DNA from: Gari tellinella
Lineage: Eukaryota; Mollusca; Bivalvia; Cardiida; Psammobiidae
Length of the DNA: 64,000 nt
Reading direction: 5' to 3'
NCBI GenBank assembly: GCA_922989275.2
Contig: OV277864.1
Coordinates: forward strand, 51,893,550-51,957,549
Within the stretch, counting starts at the first letter, position 1, and each line of letters opens with the position of its first letter. Made by a program: the position numbers and the translations under genes. The notes under the pieces were generated by a model that saw only the letters and a list, made by a program, of their open reading frames with translations, was not told the origin of the DNA and ran no database searches. Positions 33,122 to 44,539 of this stretch are shown here, one piece after another.

Positions 33122-33804
33122 AAAAATTATTATTATTATCTATTAGCGCATAAGTTTTCAAACAATTACTTATTTGAATTGTTCAACATATTATGCAAAA
33201 TGTGTTAACGTTAAACGTTGTGAAGTTTAAAATGTATGTAAAATGTTACCCTATGTGTCCAGTTTCTCACTTTTAGAAAACAATTGCATTAATTCATTTA
33301 TCACTGAAATGACAATTGGCAATTCAAATTTCCAATTAAGTCTAGTTAATGTATGACAATTGAAAAATGATAAACAGTGCTGCCCTGACCAAAGTGCTGC
33401 TTAAGGTGCCCTCTGATCTTGGTGTTCACTGTTGTCATGGGACAAGTGGAGTATACTCTTTCTAAATGACGATTATACTTATCGTTAGGGTTCAATGTGT
33501 TAGGTACTTAGGGTTAGCCCATATAAGTTATGTGGGATTCGGATTAGATCCAATGGAAATTTATATCGCTTCTGCTTCTCCTTCATACAGGCTCGTAGAC
33601 ATTTTCTACAAGCTTCCGTGCTATGGAAATTTAGACTATTGACGCGGTGGTTTTGTCTGTCGTAGCATTTTTAGTTTGAACAATGTGGTTATACCTAAAT
33701 GTAATAAGAAATTGAATAATATATATTATTGAAACACTGAACACTTACTAAAGGTTCCTTATGGTTATCGTCATGTGTAGTATAAAAATGCCTTTCCCAA
33801 CCAA

Positions 33805-33893
33805 AAAAAAAAGAAAAAGGAAAGGAATCACTGGGTATCGAACTCATGACCTTACCCAGTAAAACACTACTCTACTACCTCGACCACGATGAC
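33805..33893 (-). ncRNA. tRNA-like sequence with T-run
   Basis: Minus strand: GTGGTCGAGGTAGTAGAGTA as A-box region, GAGTTCGATACCC as B-box (about 33834-33846), T-stem ACTGGGTA../..TACCCAGT-like pairing, and a T-rich run at about 33803-33814. It is the most tRNA-like of this cluster but still lacks a clean cloverleaf. Confidence 0.45.
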
Positions 33894-34017
33894 ATATAGG
33901 TCTCAAAATCTTATTTAACATATCAAGTTAATGTTTGAACCCTAACTTACCCATAACATGGAATGGTTGCAACTTCTATAAATAGAAAAGCTCAGTCACG
34001 GTTCAGCGCACAAAATT

Positions 34018-34075
34018 TACCTATAGTAGATTGATTGAACCACTGAGCTATTGTCGCTTGTAACATTTTATGATG
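34018..34075 (-). ncRNA. 5' half of a tRNA-like sequence
   Basis: Minus strand AATAGCTCAGTGGTTCAATC is a strong A-box and D-arm; no B-box follows in register. Confidence 0.35.
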
Positions 34076-34408
34076 TTCGAGAATTATTGTTCAGTGGTGA
34101 ATTCTCTTTTTTTTCCGTAAGATAAAAATAGCTTACGGAAAAGGGGGGAATATGCATAGGGTGCCAGTTCAAACATCATCGACAATACCACCTTTCCATT
34201 ATTGCCAGAAACACGTTATTGTTTACTGATTCAAGCTGGAATAAAGCGGTCCCCATTAGCGTGCTTTGGCAAACTAATATTAAACCATTTTGCATGCTTT
34301 ACAGTCTATGTGTTTAAATATATGTCATTGTGTTCTTTTGTGAAGTGGGATGAGATTAAAATTTAAATGCTTGAGGAAATAACTGTTTGTTATAGTAATG
34401 TTATAGTA

Positions 34409-34597
34409 CAGTAAATTATTTCTATTACAAGCATTAAATATTGTACCAATAGCAGGTGACAATATAAAGCAAAGTTCACGTTAAACAGAAAGCTCCCAAA
34501 ACTTTCTGTTTAACGGTCATCTTGCTTTTAGCAGTCACCTGCTCTTAATATCGGATGAGCATCATAATTAAGTGGTCGAAATAGAGGGGTTTTACTG
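34409..34597. mobile_element. TA-type MITE (CAGTAAAACC family)
   Basis: Left CAGTAAATTATTTCTATTAC after TA (34407-34408), right AATAGAGGGGTTTTACTG followed by TT. Core ACGTTAAACAGAAAGCTCCC and AACTTTCTGTTTAACGGTCA, outer CAGGTGACAATATAAAGC and GCTTTTAGCAGTCACCTG. Confidence 0.8.
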
Positions 34598-35649
34598 TTT
34601 TCCTCGTGTGCGCTGTAAGTACATAAATTATATATCACTATATTTATTATTATGTTTCATAACATAAATACATTCTACTGAACACAGTTTTAATGGCCAA
34701 TATGTATATAGCAGTGGCCTTATATCTGCACTATAAACTGCTCAAGATCTTCCCCCAGAGTTCAATTTTAAACTAATTTCCACTAACTTATACGCACACT
34801 GCCTCGGATATGTAGGAATGTCAAGTTATTTGCAAAACACATATCAAAATTGCTACATATCAACATCATACAGCATATCCGTGTGTGGAGTCAAATGTTC
34901 AGTTGTTTTTCAACAAATCTGTACGCTCGTATATGCATGTATTGTTTGCAAAGATTAGCCTTTTTGGTACTCTTTGTCTCCCAGATGGTGATGCTGTAAA
35001 GAAGAAGCACTTCACGCTTCATTCCAATGTGTACTTACATTACATATGTTATCTCCAGCCGATCCTGTATGGCGTCAATGCTCCCTCAAGGTTGTCCCTA
35101 GTTGAGATTAAAGGTCAAGATCAAGGTCACAGTGAGGTTGATATATAACACTATACTCCGCCATCTTAGGATTGCCTCTCACGTATTGGATATCCATATT
35201 TGATGTGGTATACGACATACCAGTTCAGGCATCCTTTAAAGGAATATAGGGCTAATTTGATATATAAGTATAGACGATTCCATATAGGAATAAACGGCTT
35301 AAGATGTATTTTTTATAGAATTTGAACAGTTATTGTTTATGTTTTGTTTGTATAAAATGTAGAGGAATTGTCCAACTAATGTTGTCAAAACTTATGACCC
35401 AACCACATTTTCATGTATGTTTAAACTGTAAACTGTAAAACTGTTAAACTCTAAAACTGCTTAAAACCGATCGCACCAGTATTTTATTAGTTGAACTTTG
35501 TAAACACGATCTCGATTAAATCCAATATACCCGTATGTCATAGTTCAAACGTGGCTGTTTGAACTATCGCATATTCAAACTAGACTGAAATTTGAATGGT
35601 ATGCTGTAGACACATCTTCTGTGAAAGAAACGATTATAACTTCTAGCTA

Positions 35650-35854
35650 CAATAGAACCTCTCTATTACGACCACTAAATTGTGTTGACTATTAGTCGTT
35701 TAAGACAGGTGACTGCTTATAGCAATGTGAAAGTAAAACAGAAAGCTCCTACAGGAGCTTTCTGTTTCACTTTTACATTTCTTTAAGCTATCACTGTCCT
35801 TTATACTAACAAATAGCCTTCATTTAAGTGGTCGTAATAGCGAGGCTCTTCATG
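35650..35854. mobile_element. TA-flanked MITE (CAGTAAAACC family)
   Basis: Left CAATAGAACCTCTCTATTAC after TA, right GTCGTAATAGCGAGGCTCTT. Core GTAAAACAGAAAGCTCCTAC and AGGAGCTTTCTGTTTCAC. The outer part reads CAGGTGACTGCTTATAGCAA, close to the core of the TTAA-flanked CCCTTTACC family. Confidence 0.8.
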
Positions 35855-36139
35855 TAGTTCAATGTTAACTAGTGAATATAAAGTGCTTCCCTAATTGGTG
35901 ATAACAATTCCCCCAAACGCATTAACCTTTACCATACTTAAACCCCACCGCGTGACTTAATTGGTAAATACGCTTTACTAAGACAACTAAACTCACAAGT
36001 ATTTAATTATTGCAGATTGTGGCTTAGATTGAAGGTCAAATTGCATCAAAACTGAACAACTTTCAATGTGAATGTGTATCCTATGAAGCATGTTTGTGCC
36101 TTGTATTTTCAAGGAGCTTATATTTAAATGCCACATAAT

Positions 36140-36470
36140 GGTACTATGATGCTCCTTCATAACAACAACACAAAATATGATACAAATATCGCGTGTGTTG
36201 TTTGAGCTGAGTCGTAATAGGGAATAAATATTATCTCTAGTGTGTTGTACACGACTTGTTTTACATTTGAAAACAGCTTGATTCCAGATCAGACGCCGCG
36301 TAACGCGACGTCTGATCTGGATTTAAGCTGTTTGCAACTCGTCATTATGATTGTTTATAAAAAAATAACTATATACAACTTTGACAAAAGCAGCAGACGA
36401 ACTATTTACAACATTGGCGAGCTTGGCGTGGAAAGTGTTACTATGAGACATGCATAAATACAATTTGATT
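36140..36470. mobile_element. Diverged MITE, 'CTCCCTC..ACAACA' family, with good core
   Basis: GCTCCTTCATAACAACAACA on the left. The core (about 36268-36338) has arms CAGATCAGACGCCGCGT and CGCGACGTCTGATCTGG. The right end is not clear. Confidence 0.6.
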
Positions 36471-36682
36471 TTTTTTTCTGGAAGCAAATTAACACGGCGT
36501 GTGTTCCACAGCGAATCTGGCAATCAGGTTTAAGCACCTGGTATGCTATTGTAATCAGTCTAATTATTGGCATAGGTGATGATACCTAGCTAAATGCATA
36601 ATTATTTTACATGATTTAATATGGCAAACAGTCTTTCTTTTAGTTATATTGCTGTAAAACTTTTAACCCTTTCAACCCTTAA

Positions 36683-36923
36683 CCCTTTGAACCCTAGTCC
36701 CGCATATTGGCGTCATTTGCAAATAGTATACATGTGAATAGTACACTTGTCCTAAGCAAACAGTGAAGACCCAGATCAGAGGGCTCCTAGGAGCCCTCTG
36801 ATCAGGGTCTTCACTGTTTGTCACAATGCAAAACTTTGACAAAAACAACCCTTAAAAGTCAGAAATGGACTAGACTTTAATGGAAACTGGAATTGTCCAT
36901 TTAAAGTTTCAGGGAGGAAAGAG
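36683..36923. mobile_element. TTAA-flanked MITE (CCCTTTGAACCC termini)
   Basis: TTAA at 36679-36682 and 36924-36927. Core (36761-36826): CAGATCAGAGGGCTCC and GGAGCCCTCTGATCAG around TA, outer CAAACAGTGAAGACCC and GGGTCTTCACTGTTTG. Old copies lie at about 493-740 and 14780-15012. Confidence 0.8.
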
Positions 36924-38396
36924 TTAATATCTCATATTGGTATTATAATCCTTTTTTACTCTACTATTTCATGCATTTTGAACCAGTCTACTGTTGCATT
37001 TTTGATATGTTAACAAAAAGCAATTGAAATATCAAACAGTGCAGACCCTTATCAGAGGGCTCCTAGGGTTGAAAGGGTTTAAGCTGACTGTAAAAGCATG
37101 CATGTTAAATGATATTGTCCCGCAGATTTACAATCTGGTCGTCGGATTATCTCACATGGATCGAAGACACGTAACACTCTAAGTTCGTAAGTCTAGCCAA
37201 GTAAATCTGCTTTGAAATATAATATTATTCATGTTGTTACAACGTATTTCATCACAATACCATACAGACGTTCGCCAATAGGCAACTTCTTTATCACGAG
37301 AGTTACATATACATAATACTACAATTATTGCATTACGATTACATCTATTATGTGCAAATCTACTAACTTGTATTTTAGGTGATTGTCACAACAATCTTAT
37401 TCTAAAAACATATTGATAGCCAAAACACTGTTCTTTATATTTATATGTAATCAAAGCATTAAGTTTTTTATCTGAAACACGCCACTGCTGAATATACTTT
37501 ACCAACAACTTCTTTTGTAATATAAAAGGAATTGTTATGATATTTAACGGCTTTATATTATTCAAGGTGAAGCAAAACTATGAAAAGGATTATGTACACA
37601 CATATATCGTGTATTCTTAAACTTCATAGCAAGCGGGTCCTTGCCGGTATGATAATTTAATCAATATTTTATCCTTAGCCAAACACGTGCACTCTATCAT
37701 AGTAAAAAACCTCGATGTATATGAAGGATAAATATTCAGCTCTCCACATACGTCATTGGAATGTGCTTTAACCTTATTCTTAGTGTTCTCTTACAACATC
37801 TTATATTTATTCTCTCCATTAGTTTCTCAATAATTTTCACTTGGTTTGACACACTGCATGCCTCTGAACGAACTGTTTGTTTTACTAGACACACCCACGA
37901 AGGAGTCAAACGACTGAAGCTCGGTTTTTGTCTTCACTTTTTTTCTCAAAATTAGATAGTGTTGCGTATTTGGATGAAATAAGAGATTTGATAAAAAACT
38001 ATGCGTAAGCATTTAAACTATCAATAACATCAATCAGTTTAACGGTATCAGATAAATTCACCAACACATTTGAACATTTAAATCATACTCAAGCAAATTT
38101 TAAGTATCATTTTCTTCGAAACACAGCACTAAAATTTCACTTACATTTGACGGTTTCGTCTCTCACTGGAGACAGCATCAGAAGTGCCAAATTGCACGCT
38201 TCCGTCATGCTCGACGATTTTCGCCACTTTCCGTGGATGTGGCGAAAACCTGGTCGTAAACCCTTGAGTCCTTGTTGACTCGTATATGGATTTACCAGCA
38301 TAATTAACTCATTCAAACATAATCAAGCAACTTGACTACTCTGACCTATGATTTGGCCTACCGCTTCGAGGAATGTTTCGGTAAATCGGCAAAAAA

Positions 38397-38990
38397 TGTG
38401 TACAGTGTTTTCTCCGCAACAACATCAAATGGGAGACCAACAGTATGTATGTTGTTCGGAGGGAGCTCGTATATAGAGGGAAGATTAAGACTTGAATTGC
38501 ATTCAGCTCGAATAAAGATCAGGGTTCAAAGTGTTTTGTCGCTCGTCATTATAGTTCTAATGTCAAAATGTCAACTAATAAGTAACTCTAAAACTCTAAA
38601 AAAACATCAGACGATAATGTTTAGCAGACGTTATTGCAGCAGTTAACAGTTAACCCTTTCCCCATAGAAGCGACTTTTAGCGTATTTAATTTATTCCTCC
38701 GCTGAAGAAAATAGTTCCAATTTAATCAGTCATGATTATATAGTATAGGGAAAATTTTCAATATTCTAGCACATGGAAGCTTAAAGCAGGCTGAAAGTAA
38801 AGCAGAATGCGCCTTAGGGCGCATTCTGCTTTACTTTCAACCTGCTTTAAGTAGTCACCTATTTTCAATACTAGAAATAGGCTATCAGGTAAAGGGTTAA
38901 GATAGAATGTAATAGCGACAACCGTTGTTGTACGGAGATACTCGTTGTTGAAAGGACCGTTGTAGGGAGGGAACATTGTATTTGTTGGGA
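38397..38990. mobile_element. MITE, 'CTCCCTC..ACAACA' family, split by a TTAA MITE
   Basis: Left TACAGTGTTTTCTCCGCAAC, TTGTTCGGAGGGAGCTCG; right CCGTTGTAGGGAGGGAACAT. The insertion at 38654-38896 lies between CAGCAGTTAACAG and GATAGAATG. Confidence 0.65.
38654..38896. mobile_element. TTAA-flanked MITE (CCCTTTACC family)
   Basis: TTAA at 38650-38653 and 38897-38900. Ends CCCTTTCCCCATAGAAGCG and GCTATCAGGTAAAGGG. Core arms GAAAGTAAAGCAGAATGCGC and GCGCATTCTGCTTTACTTTC. 243 bp. It is very similar to 25662-25905 and in the same orientation. Confidence 0.9.
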
Positions 38991-39895
38991 AATGCTCATA
39001 CATGAACTGTTTCATGCTATATTACACAATCTTTAAAACACAGGAGTTGCATGACATAATCAATCGATCGGTTTATATTTCAAAATACGTGTAGACCAAG
39101 ACCAGACTCTTAACATAAAATCGTCTTGATTGAAACTCTATTCTGATTTCTCAGATGTATTTTTCACCTTTGTAAAATAGAGAAATGTAGTGAACACCGG
39201 TTCAGCTAGTACCCCTCGACTGTGCCGATAGCCAGTAAAGTTCCATGGTCAAGGACACCTGTCATTCGGGTGCTTTGAGCAGTCCAGAGTCACTTCTGAC
39301 GGTACCCTCTGGTTGTACGGACGTGCTCATGAACACCCAGCTCTACGCTGAACATCTATGGTATGTTGACTTAGTATAGAATAGCATTGAACTGTGCAGA
39401 AATACTATAGAAACTCAGATTCATTCTACGGAGTTTGCATATGAAGTTTACATTGCGTGTTTGATGATAATATTCTTTTGAAAATCACGGTTCACAATTA
39501 TAAATAAAAATATCGTGGATTAAGGTCGAAGTTGATTCCAGTTCGTCTCGCAGCTCATGCCCCGGGGAATTGATATAAACGGAATATCACCACAGTGTGT
39601 GGTCCAGGGTCTTGTATCAGTTCGAGTCGGTTGTGTAATCCAGATCTCACGAGAGGCGTAGCCTCGAGTGTGATCTGGATTACACAACCGACGAGATCTA
39701 GATCTACGTACATGTTGTTCAATCGCATAATCAAATATACGCATACATGTAGGCCCCCATATGTTAAAGAATTTACGTTCATATGCAATCTTAAACTATT
39801 TATGGAAGTCATGTGGCTACCAATAAATGACGTCATTGTTTTTTGATTACGTATTACTTTGTTCTCAATTGAATCCGTTATTTTACAGGTGACGT

Positions 39896-40015
39896 TAATA
39901 ATAATAATAATAAAGACTTTATTGTAAGAGGGTAACACAATTAGAACACACAAGCAACTAATCTCCCTTGTGGCCCTCAAACATTTGTACAGATATTTAC
40001 AGAACACATTAAATC
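39896..40015 (-). mobile_element. 3' end of a retroelement with AAT/ATT repeat tail
   Basis: TAATAATAATAATAATAAAG then ACTTTATTGTAAGAGGGTAA, GGCCCTCAAACATTTGTACA. On the minus strand this is a 3' UTR ending in CAATAAAGTC with an ATT tail. The coding part is absent. It could be a LINE or a LINE-dependent SINE. Confidence 0.45.
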
Positions 40016-40256
40016 CTATCTACGAGCATATATCTACTTGTCATTTATTATCAATGTACAGGAGGAAAGTGTACTTGTCGAAAACTAACAGTACTGACCC
40101 AGACCAGAGGTCTACCTAAGGAGTCCTCTGATCAGGATCGGCATTGACAGCGTTTGCATATAGCGGTCATTTAAGCGTTTTAGAGAATGAGTTGAACTGT
40201 TCAAAGCTTTATCCTTTGGAGGAAAACGTTAGTAAAAATGGCTGTTGTGGGTTATT

Positions 40257-41117
40257 ATACGCACGTCATCGACGGTCGTATTATGGTATACCCAGCGCTG
40301 TCCGTCCGTCCGTACGTCCGTCCGTTAAATTGTCTTGTATGCGCTCTCTCACCTTCATTTATTTACCGATTTTATTTAAACTTCCTACAAATATTTCATA
40401 CCACAAAAGTTCGGACGAGTTCGCGTTTCAGACGTTGGCGACTATTTTTAGCAGAGTTATGCCTCTTTATTGTCAAAAATGGGCATTAAAAAAAAAAAAA
40501 AAAACTTTTTTATTTTTTATTCAATTGATTTCAAATTTGATATGGTGATACAATGAATAAAGTGACTTAATATATATTACGGGTTTTTGGTTTGACTCGG
40601 TATTTTCAGAGTTATGCCCCTTCACACAATTTTTTTAACAATATATTGTTTCCTGATAATAATTTTACTTACATTTTGTCTATTGTAACCAAATTTCACA
40701 TTTAGCTTTCTCATCATACAGGAAAGGCACCTGTGAATTTTGGTTCCTGTTAAATTTCTGACGTTGGCGACTATTTTTAGCAGAGTCACGCCCCCTTTAT
40801 TGTCAAAAATGGGCATTTTTTAAAAAACCCAGAACATTTCAAATTTGATATTTGGTTCCTGTTAAATTATTTTTTAACGAGTTATGCCCCTTTACGTACT
40901 TAAAATTTAAGATAAGCCACACTATCAGACAATAACTTTTAGTTTTCTTTCATCTTTGTATGACTAAGTCTAATAATGAGCAAGACTGAAACGTCTTCTT
41001 GAGATCGATAGTCGGGCCTACACTCCGGGCGACTTTTTCCAGTCGGCCTGAGTCCGGACGACTTTGACACCCGCCGGCCATGACGGGCGTATTTTGCCGC
41101 ACTGCGGTTCTCTTGTT
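40257..41117 (+). mobile_element. Pearl / Helentron-like element with tandem core
   Basis: A GTCC microsatellite lies near its 5' part (about 40301-40324). Units repeat about every 160 bp, marked by GAGTTATGCC at about 40453, 40612 and 40872 and by TTGTCAAAAATGGGCAT at 40471 and 40800. The 3' end has a hairpin (GCCGCACTGCGGT) then TCTCTTGTTT, like the ends at 5767 and 62109. The exact 5' end is uncertain. Confidence 0.6.
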
Positions 41118-41628
41118 TACGCTTAAAATGGAAATTAACTATTCAAAGTTGATCAACGCTTAGTTTATTTATTTGTATTTAAAAATAGCATCGGAACCGG
41201 GAATTCCGAACCGTCACGCGCAAGGCTTCTTTATTTATAAATAAATAGTGTACAACTTGTGTGCATAAAAGCAGTGACGTCAACATTGTGTAGCATATAT
41301 GCCATCTGATATGGACCATCTGATACGGAAAAATATTGTTGGGCCTGTATTTGCTTGTTTTTAGAACAGGTATATAATAAAAAATATATACCAAGGTATA
41401 GTCTACTTTCAGTCGAAATGACCGCTCAGCCGACTGTACATTTACTCCCCTTATCATTGAGCCATCTTGCCTACAATATTGAGCAGTGCTTACATATGGC
41501 ACAATCAAATGCAGCCACAGAATCGGCTCAGACCCTTCACAGGTGCGAATTTTAACCCCTGTGTGGAAAGGAGCTTTTGGCGCTACATGTCTTGCTCAAG
41601 AACATTCCTGTATATCATCGCTGTTCTG

Positions 41629-41696
41629 GCGGGTGATCAAACTCACGAACCCTGGTACCGTAGTCCAATGTCTTACCACTGGACTACTGCCGCCGG
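41629..41696 (-). ncRNA. tRNA-like head of a SINE-like unit
   Basis: Minus strand: GGCGGCAGTAGTCCAGTGGT (acceptor and A-box), then CATTGGACTACGG, and GAGTTTGATCACCCGCC at the 3' end; GGCGG pairs with CCGCC. The T-arm is extended or altered (GGTTCGTGAGTTTGATC). The body probably continues to about 41390. Confidence 0.5.
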
Positions 41697-41807
41697 TAAA
41701 CTAAAGGTTCTTGAGAACCGTTGATACCAGCGCAATGAGGTATTGGGCTATTCAGAGTAGAACAAAACACGCATCATCCTGTTCAGTCTTAGTTTCTCTT
41801 GTATATA

Positions 41808-42072
41808 GTGTTCCTTCCAAACAACGACTCTCTGCTTAAGATCGTCGTCTACTGGGGGTTTTCTCGAAAGTTACATATTAACAGAAAAAAACTTAATGAC
41901 GAATGACAAACAGTTTGAATCCTTATCAGACACTGCGTTGCGCCGTGTCTGAACTATAATTAAGCTATTTGCAAATGTATGGCATTTTCCCTCCGTATAA
42001 CGACTCCCTCCGAACAACGCACATATGTGTTGTCTCCTATTAGTTGTCGTTGTAGAGAGGTACCACTGTAGT
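41808..42072. mobile_element. MITE, 'CTCCCTC..ACAACA' family
   Basis: Left ATAGTGTTCCTTCCAAACAA, right GTTGTAGAGAGGTACCACTG. Core (about 41909-41972) CAGACACTGCG and CGCCGTGTCTG with outer AACAGTTTGAATCC. Confidence 0.65.
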
Positions 42073-42679
42073 TTGCTTAAGAAATTTGCATAGCGTGCTT
42101 GAGGATAATATTTTTTTGTAAATCACGGTCAACAATGATAGATAAATATCGTGGATTGAGGTCGTAGCTGATTCCATTTCGTCTCGCAGCTCATGCCCCG
42201 GGGAATGGAGGTTCTTGAGAACCGATGTTACTAGCGCAGTGACCTATTGGGCAACTCAGAGTAGAACAATTCACGTATTTTCCTGTTCAGTGAAATTGTA
42301 GAATACACGATTATTTCACGTATTAAAGACATGGCCGTAAAGGTTTGAAAGCTTTGCTCGCCGCATAATCTCTGACGTGCGTGTTGGTACTTCTTAACAT
42401 TCGTTTATAAACTTTTAATGCCACATTGTTCCGTCTATTAAAACACATTTACCAAAATATTCTTATAATCGATAGCACTTATATCCCCTTACTTATTACA
42501 ACGTGAAATAATAAGGTTACTCCGGACTTCAAGGCGCGTTCACGAGAAAATCGTGAACTGATGGTAAATTGGTTAGATACCTATCTCGTGAATTCGCTAT
42601 CAGTTTAGGCTCATTTGTAATTTCGTGCAGAATTTTTGTTAAAAGCAAAACCTCAATTGATTTTGAAAGAAGATATCAT

Positions 42680-44310
42680 AAGCTTTTCAAAAAAATAGGG
42701 TGCCATTTTTTCTTTTCATTTTAAGGGTCCGAAATCCAAGATGGCGTCCAAAATGGCCGCCGTTTAGTAATACTTCAATATTTTCGCTAGTACATATGGT
42801 ACAATGACAAACAAAGTATCTAAATATAGGTTTTCGAACACAAGAAGACCAGTGGAATTATCAAATTGAGGCTAAATTTTACGGTTATATGCCCTATTCC
42901 AAGATGGCGTCCAAAATGGCTACCGTTTTCACTAAATTCTACTTACCTAACACCGTAGGCCGTCCATACAATGATATTGCAAATAAATGTACAAATGAAA
43001 TGTGTGTTTGATTAAAGTACTGTAATGTTCAGTCGGTAAACGCTACAAGTAAGTAAACAAACGAATTTAATAACTTTAGTGGAACCATGTTAGATCTTAA
43101 TCAGGAATCTTATGAACGAAAAAATGCAATGAGTCACTTGCTTAAAATTTGCACCAACCAGTCTCATTTTATGTGAGCAACAAATTGTATATATCAAAAC
43201 CTTCATACGAGCGGGTAAATTATGAAACTGCATGCTGCAATTGTGACATCTGTAGGCCGTCTTTGTTATTCAAGATGGCGTCCAAGATGGCCGCCAAAAA
43301 CAAATGATATCTCGAATATAATAACTATTACAATACAATCAAAATGAGGCTAAAATTCAAATTTAATTCCTACTTTCAAGATGTCTGTTTGTTTAAAGTA
43401 CATGCAATTGATTGTTTCCTAGGTATACATTACAAGGAATAAACGATTTATCTATTTATGTTAGTTCTTGTTCAGAATTTTTATAAATGTAAATACGGAA
43501 AATGTCAAATGCCGTCATCAACCGGCGTCTCTCTGTTAACCAATGGATTTATATATCAAAATATTTGTACAAGTGTGCAGATTTTAAATCTGCATGTTGC
43601 AATTGTGATAGCTGAGGGACAACTGAGTTATTCAAGATGGCGTCGTCCAAGATGGCTTCCACAAACAAAAAAATATCCCAAACATAATAATTATTACAAT
43701 TCAATCAAAACGTCGCTAAAGTTGAAATTAATATTTCTTTTTCAAAATGTATGTTTAATTGAAGTAATTTATTTTTAATGTGGTAATCATTTAAAAAATG
43801 AACTGAATTTTTTCGGCGTCTAAGGGAAATAAACGACAGAAAATGATTGGCAATTCCATAAATCGCACTAGCGATTCATGGTTTATTTGCAGATCATTTT
43901 CTGTCGTTTATTTTGCTTAAACACCGAAAATATTCAGTTCATTTCTTATATTTACATTTTTTCTTATATGAAATGAACATTTTATTAGTGTGCATGTACA
44001 TTGTTTTCCATATTAGAGGTTGTTAACACGAATAATGTGTACCCTGAAAGGAACAGTTTAACTGTATTAGTTCTTGTTCAGAATTGTTATGAACGAAATA
44101 TCTAAAATGTCAAATGCTCTTGAAAATCCGGCATCAACCGATCTCTCTCTCTGTATTCGAATGATTTTACACATAAAAATATTTGTACAAGCGAGTAGAT
44201 TATGAACGCGCAGTGATATCTAAGGGCCAACTTCGTTATTCAAGGCGGCATCCAAGATGGCTGCCACAAACGAACAATATCCCGAACATAATAACTATTA
44301 CAATAGTTGT
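42680..44310 (+). repeat. Diverged ~365 bp tandem repeat with AAGATGGCGTCC motifs
   Basis: CCAAGATGGCGTCCAAAATGG at about 42738 and 42899, TCAAGATGGCGTCCAAGATG at 43269, AAGATGGCGTCGTCCAAGATG at 43636 and a decayed version at 44243. From 43180 on, units align over ~365 bp (GAGCGGGTAAATTATGAA, TGCAATTGTGA, AACTATTACAAT). The last two units are pushed apart by the hairpin at 43797-43944 and other sequence. No ORF runs through. Confidence 0.65.
43797..43944. mobile_element. Long hairpin element inside the tandem repeat
   Basis: Arms AATGAACTGAATTTTTTCGG and CGAAAATATTCAGTTCATT outside, AAATAAACGACAGAAAATGA and TCATTTTCTGTCGTTTATTT inside, loop near 43866. A related half-arm (AAATAAATGACAGAAAATTA) occurs at 8275. 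Confidence 0.75.
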
Positions 44311-44539
44311 TTTTCGGCAAAGTGATGAAAATTCTTTTGAACATTAAATTTACAAAAGATGTAACATTATCAAATTATGTATGTAGACCATATAAATCAT
44401 ATATTAGCCAACATTGTCGTCTGCTTAAATTCATCCTTGGTTCAATATAAAAGTGTTTTAAATTCAGTCACTATTAGTGAAACAATGTTTGCTTTAAATG
44501 TCTTGTTTTACCATATTAAATGGACACAACTGACAATAT

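Larger units (their letters stand above)
32162..34187. repeat. Region bounded by a 27-bp inverted repeat, rich in tRNA-like units
   Basis: TATTGTCGATGATTTTTGAA followed by CTGGCAC (32162-32188) is repeated in inverse at 34161-34187 with one mismatch. Inside lie four tRNA-like sequences and one half-unit on both strands, plus one TA-flanked MITE (32502-32745). Whether the inverted repeats are ends of one 2 kb element is inference; no target duplication is clear. Confidence 0.5.
39571..41703. mobile_element. Composite insertion of ~2.1 kb
   Basis: The flanks (39436-39570 and 41704-41785) are contiguous at 42075-42292, where CATGCCCCGGGGAAT runs straight into GGAGGTTCTTGAGAACC. The insert holds a copy of the 18358-18808 repeat, a retroelement 3' end (39896-40015), a pearl-like element (about 40257-41117) and a tRNA-headed SINE-like unit (41390-41696, minus). 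Confidence 0.75.
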
